64,000 bases of DNA, taken from assembly GCA_963691655.1 (NCBI GenBank), contig OY829326.1, forward strand, positions 25,904,878 through 25,968,877, written 5' to 3'. The notes below the pieces were generated by a model, which did no database searches, was not told where the DNA came from, and saw only the letters and a list, made by a program, of their open reading frames with translations. Positions within the stretch are counted from its first letter, which is position 1, and every line of letters begins with the position of its first letter. This DNA comes from Toxonevra muliebris. Taxonomy: Eukaryota > Arthropoda > Insecta > Diptera > Pallopteridae. A program made the position numbers and the translations under genes. Positions 20,169 to 31,371 of this stretch are shown here, piece by piece.

Positions 20169-22839
20169 TCTTATGCTCCAAAAAACGAACAATATCAAAA
20201 TAAGTTAATACAAGTGCAAAATAATGCAATAACTTTTTTTTGGTTTAAAAATGTGCTGAAATGTGTCTAGGGTTTGCTCATGGTATGTGGGATAAAATAT
20301 CACATAGAATAAAAAAGAAATAAATATCCCTACAAAAAAACGCCGACCATTAGAAGCGAAGCCCCAATGTAAACCCCTTGCATTTATGAACATTTTAATG
20401 CAAAAACTTTCCTGTCACCAGCATGAATTTGTGCTGCTTGAAGTTATAAACATGAGTCTTATATTTATATGATTTTATTAGCCAATTTATTGATGATGAA
20501 ATAATCAAAAGCAATAATAATAAGGGTTCAAAAAATAAAACCAACTGACACATATCCACACACACATTTTTAACTTTATAATTCCGTTATTTTGGGTTTT
20601 CTGCAGTTTGCATTTGAAAATCATCAATCACGCTCGTAATTTATAGCACGACACGCATTTACACATTGACACATATTTTATACTTATATACATACGAACA
20701 ACTAAATTTACACTTACACTCTTACATTATTGTTATATTTAAGTCAACCCTTAACACTAACAACAACAAAAAGAACAGCTACAAACATAACGACAATAAG
20801 AACAATAACAATAAAACTTTGAACCCCATCATTAGACATAAATTTTAAAAGTAATTCGGTACATATTTTTATATCACAACAAAAAAGTTTTTTTAAAAGA
20901 AAGAATGAAATTCGCACGAATAAGCAAAAAACTAAAAAAAATAAATAAATTTGAAAATTTTTTAAAAGAAAAGAAAGTGAAAAAGGAACGAAAAAAAAAT
21001 GTAAAAAGAAGAACGAGTCAATAACGCCAAATGTCGATCAAGTTAATGCGCAAAGGATTCACTTTTCCATGACAAATTCTCATTTCTTTTATAAAAGGAT
21101 ACAAAAAGAAAAAATGCTCACTCACACATACATACATGTATAGACTTACATACACGTACTTCTGGTAATACTACCACTGCAAATTCAGCAAACCTAAATT
21201 CAAGTGATATTTTATACTTGCGTCCAACTTCAAATTCTCAAGAAAAAAAAAGGGGGCCAACAAACAAACAAAGCAACTAGAGGCAAAGTGCACGAATGTC
21301 TGCATGTGTGTAGGTATAAGTTTGCGTGTACCCAGTGGCAAAAAATAGGAGCAAGAAAATCGCATTTTTAATAGAATTGAGACGCAAAAATATTGGTAAA
21401 ATTATTCAATTTTTACCTCAGGAGAAATGAAATTTAAATTTATAATCAAAATTTATTTTGAAACTTGAAAAAATATTTTGATTTTGGTTTGAATTTAGAG
21501 TAGAAGCTTGAGTTTAGTTCTGATTTCAGGAGTGAAATCAAGTAGGTCCAAATGTAGGACTGAATTACTTTATAAAATACCGGCGAGAAATTATTTAAAA
21601 TAGAGTATATTGAATCTGTTTTTCGTCCTATGTGTTTCCTGTTCCTTTTTTTGTTCAGTAGATTTCAATACTAAGAAGTTATAAATTATTCTTTTTGATT
21701 CCAATTCTGAATGAGAAAGTTTGTTTTCTGAATAGAGCGCAATGTTATGGTTTTGATAAGGATGGCCTGAATTTTGAAGTTCTTGGCCAAAAATTACCAT
21801 TTTTGATAGTTGTGGGGAATGAAAAGCAAATACTCAACGAACGGTAATATGAAATTGTAAGGCGAATTGACAAAAACTTGTGATTCGCAAACAATTACGA
21901 ATTATTTTTTGGTTCCAAGTCAGAATTCAGATAAAAGAAAAGTCATTCGCAAGTTTTGGCATTGGCAACAATTATAGCTTTAAAGTTTTTCGTTCGTTGG
22001 CGTACAAATCTAATTAGTACGAATAAAATATTTTTACACATTTGTATTAAAATGGCCATTACTTTTATAAAGAAATAATTCATCAGTCTATTATTTTTGA
22101 GATCATGTTAATTTTATTTCTCCTAGAGAACATGCTACAAACCACTTCTTCTAACCATGCAAGAGATGAGCATTAGTGCGCTTCTATTTTCGAACTTACC
22201 GTTGGTTATATCTATGAGTATTTGTGTTTGCTGAAATATGTATGTGGCATTTTAAAATCATTGAACACTTTTTTGTCATTGCTGCTTCCTTTTTAACAAA
22301 CAATACTTCAAGAGTTCACACAAAATACAATAAAAATGGTATTTTGGCTGCTAAACTAAACCAAAAGGAAAAACAAAAAATGAAAATGGAAATATTCATA
22401 TATACAATTATACATACGTTAACATATATACATACATACCTATATACCTATATAGGCATATATCAATGTATTTATATCTATTGAGATAAACAGGCAGTCA
22501 AGCAGGGAAGTATTTTAGTCTGACAAGTGTAGTATGTTTTGGTATATGTATTTCACATTCAGTTGAAGTACGAGTATTGTCTGCATGTATGTATGTGTTT
22601 ATGTATCTATGTGTGAGTGTCTATGTTTCTTATTTTCTTTGTGTCTCTTATAAGAAAAAAAAAACACACTCACAGTTTGAGTTTGTTGTTTTGTCCGCAC
22701 TTCTACGTTTTTTTATGCCCACGACCAACTACTTACTAGAGAATATCTTTCTATTTTTGTATATGTTTCTTCTGTTTTATGTTATTATGGCGCATTAACA
22801 ATTTTGCTGTTACAAAATGAAAAAAAAAAACTTTTCTAA
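20169..22839. other. AT-rich sequence with simple repeats only
   Basis: Holds scattered microsatellite-like words (ACATACATAC around 21125, TATACATACATACC around 22420, ATGTATGTATG around 22590) and a small patch resembling the GGTCTGA minisatellite at about 21475-21560. No credible gene or element end was seen. Confidence 0.45.
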
Positions 22840-22849
22840 GTTACTAGCA

Positions 22850-23907
22850 AGGCCGTATTTAGGGGGGAGGTTTTGGGGGTTCAGACCCCCCCTCCCCCCC
22901 GAAATGTGGAAACTTTATTCTAATTTTTGAGATTGATTGCCAATGGATGGCAAAAAAGTCAAAAAAAAATCTATTCAACGATATTTTTTACTTCCATCGG
23001 TTTTTTTTTTTCTAAAAAGTCAAATAAAAAAAATAAATCTGAAATCTTGTTTACACTATGCAATCAAATCCGATTTGTTTTCTTCGACATGAGGTTTGAC
23101 TACGGATTCAAAAAGAGAAGGTGATACTGAGCACTCCTGCATTCATAGTTTTTCTAGGTCAGTATCAGTTTTTGATTTAAAGTTTCGTCCTGAATCAGTT
23201 TGAAAAGTTTAAAAATTAATAAAAATAGAAAAAATTATCGGATCCTTGTAAAATTAGACTTGCTTGAACCTGAAACGTGACGTGATAGGAAGTTTTTGAC
23301 CTCAGATTCGTGTTCAACGTGAAAAATTCTTTCGCAAAAACTCCATCTTATTAGCAAAACCCATGCAGTTTTAGGAGACAATTTTAAAATGTAATTATTT
23401 TTTAACCCAGTATTGCTCAGAGCATCTTGACTAGAAAGATCTCTTTTAATGCTGTGACTTCACGAATTTAGGGAATATAAGCCAACCTCATCAGGGTTCC
23501 TTATCATTGATGGCTCAAATTACCAATGGTGATCATTTGAAAAAAATGAGCCTCTACTATTTTTGGTAACTTTTTTGAGGTTGGGTACATCATCAGTAGT
23601 GGGAAGTCAATGAGTGAATGAAATTATGTCCCTCACGATAAAAAAAATGCATTAGAATGCACATTGAATAACATTTATTTCAAAAAATTTAATTATTCTG
23701 TGAATTTTTTGTCACTTTTGCCATTTCTTTGAGGTTAAGATTAAAAAATATCGGAAAATTTTTCCTAAAATTTTAATTTTATAGGGTCCATCAAAAGTAT
23801 CACCGATTTAATTTATTGTATTTAAAAATCGGTTTGATAAAAATTATTTATGAATATTTTGTTCGAATGAAAACCCCCCCAAAAAAAAATTTCTGGCTAC
23901 GGCCCTG
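22850..23907 (+). mobile_element. Unclassified TIR element with GGCCGTA ends, copy 1
   Basis: The element begins AGGCCGTATTTAGGGGGG and ends CTGGCTACGGCCCT, so the ends share an inverted AGG(G)CCGTA. The 10-bp word GTTACTAGCA flanks both sides (22840-22849 and 23908-23917), a convincing target duplication of 9-10 bp, a size seen for Mutator-like elements among others. Both termini carry G-runs on their inner side. A second copy in the opposite orientation is at 51133-52174. A 65-codon ORF (22927-23124) is the only one preserved. Superfamily unknown. Confidence 0.85.
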
Positions 23908-23917
23908 GTTACTAGCA

Positions 23918-24784
23918 CTGGTGGGAAAACAGGAAAATGCAGAAAAGTGCGCATAATTTTTATTTTGAAATTTAATTTTTTTTTTTTTTTGTGAGACAGC
24001 AATATAGATTGAAGTGAGATAAGCTGTTTATGCTCAAGTACCTACATAGCTTATATTATTTGATTTGATAATTAATTTAAAAATTATTTATATGTGTGCA
24101 TGAAATTTTGCTAATGCTATTTTTGTTAGGTAAACTAAAAACCTTAACGAGTTTATAAGAAAAAGAAATGAAAATTTAAGTAGAGAAATTGTTTTGTAAA
24201 TATTTATGAACGCTGGAAGGTGCAGACTTTCAACCAATTATATTTGGCTCTTTTTATTTATTTTTCTGTTTTCTTTTCTCAACCGAAAAATATCACCAGC
24301 GGCTGATTAATTGACTATGTGATTGATTAAATATTCCACTTTTTTTAACTTGAATGACTCACATACTGAACATTACTTCAGATTTCGTCATATCTGATTT
24401 TGATTGGACTATATACATATTGGTACAAAAAATATGAACATTGATATTTTTCAACTAACTATATTTGTACTGAATACCAAAATTTAAATCTTTATTGTAA
24501 AAATTCATGTGATTCCAACCTATGCAAAGATTAATCCTTGAGATACGAAAAATTCGATTTTGACCACCGCTTTTTATAGCCAAACTCATGGCAATAACAC
24601 AGCGTTTGGTTCCCTTAACTACTGGGTCGACAGTGAACTTACTTTAACTCTTTCGGGACTATTGGTCCTCAGCGAAAAAATTCAATTTTTTTTCACCTAT
24701 TTTCAATTGCTCACTATTTTGACAAAATTGTTCAAATACGCCAAATTTTTAATATGTTGTGGGAAACTGTTTATCAAATACAGT
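23918..24784. other. AT-rich sequence without recognised features
   Basis: Nothing supported beyond low-complexity AT-rich sequence. The ORF at 24560-24802 is a chance frame. Confidence 0.45.
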
Positions 24785-24824
24785 TCGTCGCCTGAGAATT
24801 GATTTGGCGGATAGGTGTACGAAT

Positions 24825-25543
24825 CAGGGATGAAATTTGCAAATTTCAAATTGTACCTAACTTACCAAAAAAGTTGTACTTAAATAAGCATAAATCTAAA
24901 ATAGTATACTTCATTGGTTCATCGCTGTTGTAAGAAATTCAATTTTCATTTAAAAGTTAACAATTAAAAAAAGTAAACAAAACATGAAAACGATATTCGT
25001 TATATATATAAATTAGGTTAAATTATTGCAGCACACATACAGGTAGTTAAAAAAATTAATCATAAAAAATTACATTTTAGGACACGACAAATCGGAAACT
25101 AAGAGAGGGAAAAGTTTTTAGTCATCTGGATGAATGCAAGGATAAATTTCTAAAACTGAGATATTGGTCATGAAAGTTCCGTATTTTTCATAATTTTTGA
25201 TTTTTCAAAAATGTGCAGCGAAAGCTTACAGCTCTGTTATTACTGCTTTTAAAAAGAAACATACATAATGCAAAAATAATTTTAAAGTTTTGCTAAATCT
25301 CAAAAATCTTCTTATGACTTTAACCCTTTTTTGGCACCAATAAGCTTTATTCCATTTTTTTTTTCATAAACAGCAATATCAGAGCTGTGAACTTTAAAGT
25401 TATGCAATACAGTACAGTAATTAAGGGTTGAATTTATTTTGGCCAATGACAAATTGTATTTAAAATGAGCCAATTGTACCTAATGTGCCTTGTAGTTCGA
25501 AAAGTCTGAAAAAGGTACAATTGTACCCACTTTTTCATCACTG
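24825..25543. mobile_element. hAT-like element inside the palindromic repeat
   Basis: It begins CAGGGATGAAA and ends TTTCATCACTG, so the ends are inverted repeats with one mismatch. The 8-bp word GTACGAAT flanks it at 24817-24824 and 25544-25551. Subterminal words AAATTGTACCTAAC and GGTACAATTGTACCCAC are also inversely related. The 719-bp body has no transposase frame, so it is non-autonomous. Confidence 0.9.
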
Positions 25544-25556
25544 GTACGAATACGTA

Positions 25557-25818
25557 TGTTTAGGTTGGAGTGGCTGTCGAGAGACACACTTAGGCCTGAA
25601 CGGCTCATTGTGATACCACATAGTTAGACCTACAATTTAACGCCGATTCCGAACGGCGGTGTGGCAATTTTTTATCGGTTTGGTGGTTTTGCCATTACCA
25701 ACCAAGGTGTGTACTTATACACTATCTTATAATTCTCATACATACACTTCATATTGATAGTGAATATAAGAAAATTAACCACTACACGAAGACGGGAATC
25801 GAATCCGAACCTCCCACT
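25557..25818 (-). mobile_element. SINE, 5'-truncated, with an 11-bp target duplication
   Basis: The copy matches the SINE at 13040-13330 in body and 3' tail. On the minus strand it ends with GACAGCCACTCCAACCTA. The head is cut just upstream of the B-box region (GGTTCGGATTCGATTCCC), so the A box is missing, as expected from incomplete reverse transcription. TACGAATACGT flanks it at 25545-25555 and 25820-25830. The left duplicate also overlaps the duplication of the neighbouring hAT element. Confidence 0.85.
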
Positions 25819-25863
25819 TACGAATACGTTTAAACATACGCCAAATCAATTCTCAGGCGACGA

Positions 25864-27252
25864 ATTAATTTTTGTTTAAAGTTTTGCTATGGGTCACCGG
25901 CGACCTTAAAGTCCTTAACGGACATTTTTTACAATGAAATGGGAGTCAGCGAAGATCCGAATTGAATTCGGGTTTGCTCTATCTTTTATTTTTTCTTAGG
26001 GTTAAGAGAAGAATTAATAGTACAAGATTTTATCTATCTTTGAATAATGAAACTTCACTAATTTTAAACAGTTCGTAAAAAATCCCATTGAAGGCCACAT
26101 GATCGCTGCTGACCCATAAAAGTTCAAGCTTTCGGGAGCGCAAAATTTTTGTTTTGATGAAAAATTCTGGTTCGGTCTTGCGTTATCTTCTCTGGTTTCC
26201 TTACAATCCCGTAAGGGTTAATATGTAGGTCTTTTATTTAAAGTATAGAAGAAGTTTTTCTTCTTCTTTTCTTATGGTACAACGATCAACAGAGGGCCTA
26301 AACCGAGCGTTTCGCATTCAGTTATGTTGTGTGAGCTATATTTGTACATAAAGGGAAAGGGCCTACTATTTTATTCTGAGTGCGAACGGCGAACTGAAAA
26401 GCTTTTCTTAGGCAAGTTTTACCATTGGACATATGTCATTGCCATCCAAGAGATTGGTGCCATATAGAAAAAATTGTATTTTCTATTTTTGGTTTTGGAT
26501 CGAGACCGGGCACCCTGCTAATGTTCAGCCATGTTGATAAGCTAACTAATTTCATTTTACATATTGCATATATCCATATGCTTCCAAGGATGATAAAGTC
26601 ATCACAAAAATTGTCCCTATTCGAATATATCTTGTTCGAGTCTTTTGGTTTGTTCAAGTTTAGGGTATTTTTGTATTCACTGGTAAATCCAGGAACTTCA
26701 AAGTCGGCTTAACATTTTTGGACTGACGTTTTTCTGCCTTTTAGCTCCTGAAAATTCGTTTTTTCTTCCTTTAGTAACCTTCTTTCGTTAACTATTCGTA
26801 TTCTTATAAGCACGCATTGCAGTTTGGGATGGTGTTTTTTTTCAATAAAATCGCACATATATCATCAAGTTGTAAAGTGTTTTGCGATTGGAAGAGCGAG
26901 AAAGTGTAAATATTCGTAAGCGTTGTCTGCACAGAGGCGTATCCGGACATTAGCTTCTATCAAGTACATAGTAATCTGAATCTGAATCTGATGATAGCAC
27001 CATGCATTGCTTTTACGTTTAGTATGCTGGAAGCGTGTCTTCTCAGAACATATGGAAAGCAATTGGTTCCTTATCGCTACGAAATCGATGACTCTCATAT
27101 CGTTTACGGAGGTTTTGTCATGCAGACTCAATTTTCGAATCTTTTCCTAGCCCACCTTGACAATCAAATCACAAGATTTCATGCCATGAGAGGCGGAGCT
27201 TAAAAACTCGTAGAATTCATCTTTGGCCGATTGGTATTTCTAATCCATCGAG
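25864..27252. other. Sequence without recognised features
   Basis: Contains several chance ORFs on both strands (for example 26425-26712 and 26865-27131) that overlap each other and show no family motif. No repeat or element end noticed. Confidence 0.4.
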
Positions 27253-27447
27253 TGTGGACACAAATGAGGCTGATGTTGAATAACTTTACCTTGATGAGGA
27301 TATCAGATGGCGTAGACTCTTGCTGAAAATTAATCATGATCAAGATCATGTGGACACAAATCAGGCTGATGTTGAATAACTTTACCTTGATGTGGATATG
27401 AAGATGGCGTAGACTCTTGTTGAAAATTAATCATGATCAAGATCATG
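27253..27447. repeat. Tandem duplication of a unit of about 96 bp
   Basis: Two head-to-tail copies begin TGTGGACACAAAT at 27253 and 27349. They share GAGGCTGATGTTGAATAACT, TTTACCTTGATG, GATGGCGTAGACTCTTG and ATCATGATCAAGATCATG. They differ by a few substitutions and a 2-base indel. Confidence 0.95.
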
Positions 27448-27839
27448 GGAGATTTAATAAATATCATTAGATGCTCTTTTGGAGTACTTTGGAACTCTTT
27501 TGTCCCGTAAATCATATTTCCAAGAAAGCGGTGATGTCAGATTCATTTATATCAAAAACATGTAGGTTAGGTTAGGTTAGAGTGGTTGTCCTATCATAAT
27601 AGGACCTACTTAGGCCAATAAGGCCCGTTGTAATACCACGTGGCTTATCCAAAATTCCCTAATCTTACAATGAACTTTGTGGTTCTCTAAACTGTAGAAT
27701 CCCTGCTGCCAGCAGATTCACAGTAAGCTAGATAACTTAAGTAGAGTTGAACCATTTTGTGGTTTAAATAAATATGATGTCAGAAGATTCCAGATCAGCA
27801 AGATTGCTGTAGAAGAGTTGACATAAAGATTTTAGTCTA

Positions 27840-28600
27840 CATGTGGCAAGCGCTGGACAGTTACAGAGAAAGTGGAGAGTAGTTTCCTCCTCTTCCTCGT
27901 CTAGGCAGCTTCTGCAGAAGTCATTTCATGGTAGCCCTAATCTGCTGGCATGTCTGTCGATCAGACAATGTCCAGTGATTATTGCTACAGTGTTGCTACT
28001 AGAAGGTATATTTAGTGAGGCTAGAGAATTTGACCTTTTTGGGTTCTAGGAGGGCCAAATTAATTTTGTGTGAGAGCACGTGTACGTTTCTCTCCACCTT
28101 TTGTTAGCTATGTTAATCATTTGGCTATATATGTTCAGTTTGCAGGTTGCCATAGGCATACCTGGGTCTACACGAGGAGTAGGGAATGTTATGCCTAGCC
28201 TTGCTAGCTCATCGGCTTTACCATTACCCGGAATGTCACTATGACCTGGTACCCAATACAGGTGTACCTTGAAATGCTCAGATGTCTCATTTAGAGATAG
28301 TCTGCATTTGAAGACTACTTTGGAGGTAGTAATTACACTATTAAGTGATTTAATGGCCGCTTGGCTATCCGTGAAGATGTAAATATCACATGGTAATAAT
28401 TTACTGCACTTCAGCCAGTCAGCTACTTCTTTAATCGCCGTTACTGAAACACACTGCAGTGGTCCGGAAGGCGAAAAGATTTTTGAATGTCCAGACTGTT
28501 TTCAAAGATACCTCCTCCCACTCTACCGTCCAGTTTGGAGCCATCCGTATAGAACTGAATGAATTTACCAAGCTGAGCTGACCCCTCCGCCCATTCCTAT
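27840..28600 (-). pseudogene. LINE ribonuclease H domain and C-terminal Cys/His region
   Basis: On the minus strand the sequence reads KFIQFYTDGSKLDGRVGGGI, a disturbed segment, then CDIYIFTDSQAAIKSLNS, VHLYWVPGHSDIPGNGKADE and later TVAIITGHCLIGRHA and CRSCLDEEEE. These are the first Asp (YTDGS), the later Asp (TDSQAA) and the GHSxxxGNxxAD motif of RNase H. The segment holding the catalytic Glu is shifted out of frame. The plus-strand ORF at 27843-28049 is a shadow. Confidence 0.88.
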
Positions 28601-28725
28601 CTGATGGGAATATGCGCTAAAAATTTATTATCAAAAGAGGGTTTAGCAAGAGTGTAGTTGATATTCTTGAGAACAGAGCTACTCGTATTTTGTAATATGC
28701 TAGAATGTGCGTAGCTAGAATTGGT

Positions 28726-29628
28726 CTATGGTGAGACTATGTTTAATCTTATGGCCGCAGTTTTTGCTGTGTATTTTCCCGCGAGATCCATTGGAAGCAG
28801 GTGGAGCATGGTTTCTAAGGCTTTAGAAGGTGTAGTCCTGAGTGCCCCTGTTGCCAGTATATACGCCATTCTCTGCACCTTGGCCAAATGCCCGCAGTGA
28901 ACATCCTTTTCGAGAGATGTCCACCAAACCATAACACCATAAAGCAGTATGTGTCTGACTACAGCTCTGTAAAGCCAGAGAACTACTTTAGGTTGCAAAC
29001 CCCACCTTCTGCCAATGGCTCTTTTGGAAGAATAGAGCGCAACTGAGGCTTTTTTCACCCTGTCTTGGATGGTCTGTTTCCAGTTTAGTTTCCTGTCTAG
29101 TATAAGGCCTAAGTATTTGGCTTGCTCTACAGGTAACAGTGGGACCCCTTTAAGTATAAGTGGGTCAAATGAGGGAATCTTATGTTTCCTTGTAAATAGG
29201 ACTAATTCCGTTTTACTTAGGTTGATATTCAGGCCTCATCTGCTGCACCAGTTAGTCAAGACAGAGAGACTTCCCTGAATTAGCTCGGTTAACGTGTTCA
29301 GATATTTGCATGAGACTGATAAGGCAACATCATCCGCGTACGCAAAGACCTTGCATTCTGTTTCTTCCAGAGATATGAGCAATTCGTTTACGATTAGGTC
29401 CCAGAGACGCTGTGAGAGGACTCCACCCTGGGGTGTGCCGCTGTTCGCGAATCTCCTGATGGAGGAGTTACCCAGTATCGAATTGATTGCCCTGTTTTTT
29501 AGTATCTGGTCAATCAATTCCGTAAGCGACGCATCGATCTCAAGACTCTTCAATGATGAGGTACAGAAACATATAACAGCTGGGTAAAAACATCTTCCTT
29601 GTAAAGAGTTTGGGCATTTCAGGAGCAT
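28726..29628 (-). pseudogene. LINE reverse transcriptase fragment
   Basis: The minus-strand frame from 29628 shows GTPQGGVLSQRLWDLIVN and the catalytic box FAYADDVALSV with its paired aspartates. A stop lies near 29236. The same protein then continues with LSKTELVLFTRKHKIP, KYLGLILDRKLNWK, RRWGLQPKVVLWLYRAVVR and the conserved RTTPSKALETMLHLLPMD, ending at a stop near 28726. The fingers and N-terminal endonuclease are absent because of the 5' truncation. Confidence 0.92.
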
Positions 29629-29640
29629 ATTTTCAAATCA

Positions 29641-31363
29641 TTGTCCTTCAAACATTTGTTCATTAGGAGCGTCACGGAGAGGCTGTGTGTCAATTTGAGA
29701 TAGAGGAGAGAAATTTGAAGTTTGGTTTACTCGCTTGTGAGACTTTCACAGACCTCATGACTTTAATCTGTCTCGTGTTCAAACCTAATTTAATACATTT
29801 TTGGTTTAGGGTAATAAAAATATGATTTTCTAAAAATTAGAATGACACTTCCAATCACTTTTGAGACCTCATGAAGATTGGGCTTAGTAATTCTTCTAGT
29901 TTTGTTCAAATATTTTTAATCAATATCAAATATGTGAAAATAACCCGATTGATTTGCTGCGGATTGCTCGATATAGATTAATTTGTTCAATAATTATTTA
30001 GACTGTTGTTGTTGTCTCATTGCCAGTCTGTGAAATGACATAAAAGCATATTTGTGTATACCTATTTACTTTCTATTTGTCTGGGTATATGTGTGGATCC
30101 CGTTTTATTTTAGAAATTTTCCATTGAAAATTTTATATAGAATATTTTTTTTCTTGATTTTAAGCTTGTAACTAAATACAAACGTATACCAATTAAGAAT
30201 AATTTTCTTGATTTTAAGCTTGTAACTAAATACAAACGTATACCAATTAAGAATAATACATAGGTAGGCAGATTGTAGTAAAGAATTCAATTATCTTTTG
30301 GGGATAATTGGGGTAGTCAGTGTCCGTAGGTAGTCGCTCGCCAAGTAACCGCACTAACAAAATATTCTTCAGAGCAAAAGATTTCAAGCAAAGATTCTGT
30401 TTTTTCGGAAGGTTGTTTAAATGCTCCAACAAGCTACAACTTTGAGAGCAAAGGAAAAAACATTTATTGTTTGACTGGTTCATTTACTTTTATCACGTTT
30501 GTTTTTTTATTTTACCCTTTTTTGTTGTCAACCATACAACAACGAAGAAGGCACAAGTGCGTTCAATATTATATGAGGCGAGTTTGGGTCAGCAAAAATG
30601 TAAAAAAAAAACAAATCTATTAACGAACAATTTCCCACGCTTACCACTACCATTACACACTACAATGCACACGGCAGCAATAGCAGTAACAGTAAAAGGG
30701 ATACGAACGAAGTGGATCGCCCACTGCTACCCTTAGGTTACAGCCAGAAAGAGCAAATTTGCCAGTTGATGTTGATTGCATTACACTCACGCATACACAT
30801 TCATATGTATGTATATACCCAATACTGGAAATTATTTTCAATGGCATTGATTTTATTTTTCAATTCATTTTCCTTTCCATCAAGAAGTAAAAGCATCCCC
30901 TGTTTTTTCTTATTTTACACGCACGCGATTTTCAAGCGCAAGAAATACACAAAAAAAAACAAAACAAATGAAAAATTACATATCTACAATATTTTGCTAT
31001 TTTGCACGTGACCCAAAAAAACAAAAAAAAACTCGACCTAGGTACGAGATTTCTCTTCGTTTTGCTTTTTTTTTTTTTACTGCAGCATATTTTTGTATTT
31101 TGGTCATGTAATTGTTGAAATTTGTTTGCATATTGTTCCTGACCATTTCGTTGTTCCGTTCTGACTGCGACTACGTTGTAACTACGCGTACGACGGCGAG
31201 TCTAGTGAGTGCGGTGCGTTCAAATCCAATTGAACAATGGTTGCTGAAAGTGGAGCCCTACGAAGCGCTGATGAATTGCACAGTAGCATACAACAAGTTA
31301 AAAATTGAAGAAAAAAAGACTGAAGCATACTCATCGCTAGTGCTCTAAACCATAGAAATCGGC
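29641..31363. other. Mostly AT-rich spacer; one tandem duplication and one GC-richer patch
   Basis: It contains a 54-bp tandem duplication (30150-30257) and a less AT-rich stretch from 31140 to 31360. In the latter a 79-codon ORF (31112-31348) starts with a hydrophobic segment (MLKFVCILFLTISLF). The patch could be a promoter or a first exon, but there is no motif to prove it. No other feature. Confidence 0.4.
30150..30257. repeat. Tandem duplication of a 54-bp unit
   Basis: Two nearly identical head-to-tail units contain TTCTTGATTTTAAGCTTGTA and ACAAACGTATACCAATTAAG, with a period of 54 bases (starts near 30150 and 30204). Confidence 0.95.
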
Positions 31364-31371
31364 ATCACTGC

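Larger units (their letters stand above)
24785..25863. repeat. 78-bp palindromic repeat split by two insertions
   Basis: The left arm TCGTCGCCTGAGAATTGATT starts at 24785 and the matching right arm ends at 25863. Between them lie a hAT-like element (24825-25543) and a SINE (25557-25818). Removing both insertions with one copy of each target duplication leaves exactly 78 bases, the same length as the copies at 12787 and 46478. This supports 78 bp as the true unit length. Confidence 0.9.
27560..29640 (-). mobile_element. 5'-truncated non-LTR retrotransposon with RT and RNase H remains
   Basis: Read on the minus strand, the element starts abruptly inside the reverse transcriptase near 29640. 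It continues through a thumb region, a ribonuclease H domain and a Cys/His cluster (CRSC...HFLCNC), and ends in a 3' tail with GTGGTATTACAACGGGCC, GACAACCACTC and a short (CTAAC)n repeat. An RNase H after the RT points to the I/LOA-type part of the LINE tree. The frame is broken by several stops and shifts, so it is dead. Its 3' tail resembles that of the SINE at 13040 and 25557. Confidence 0.9.

Noticed and set aside
19463..20270. Two long overlapping ORFs of about 245 codons made of IKNQESR repeats
   Set aside because: They are produced by the 7-bp satellite, which has no stop codon in any plus-strand frame. The same peptide appears in more than one frame.
26425..27203. Overlapping ORFs on both strands as a possible gene
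   Set aside because: They overlap antisense to each other, lack motifs and have no convincing splice context.
27567..27585. Telomeric TTAGG array
   Set aside because: Only about three units, at the 3' end of a LINE; better explained as the LINE tail.
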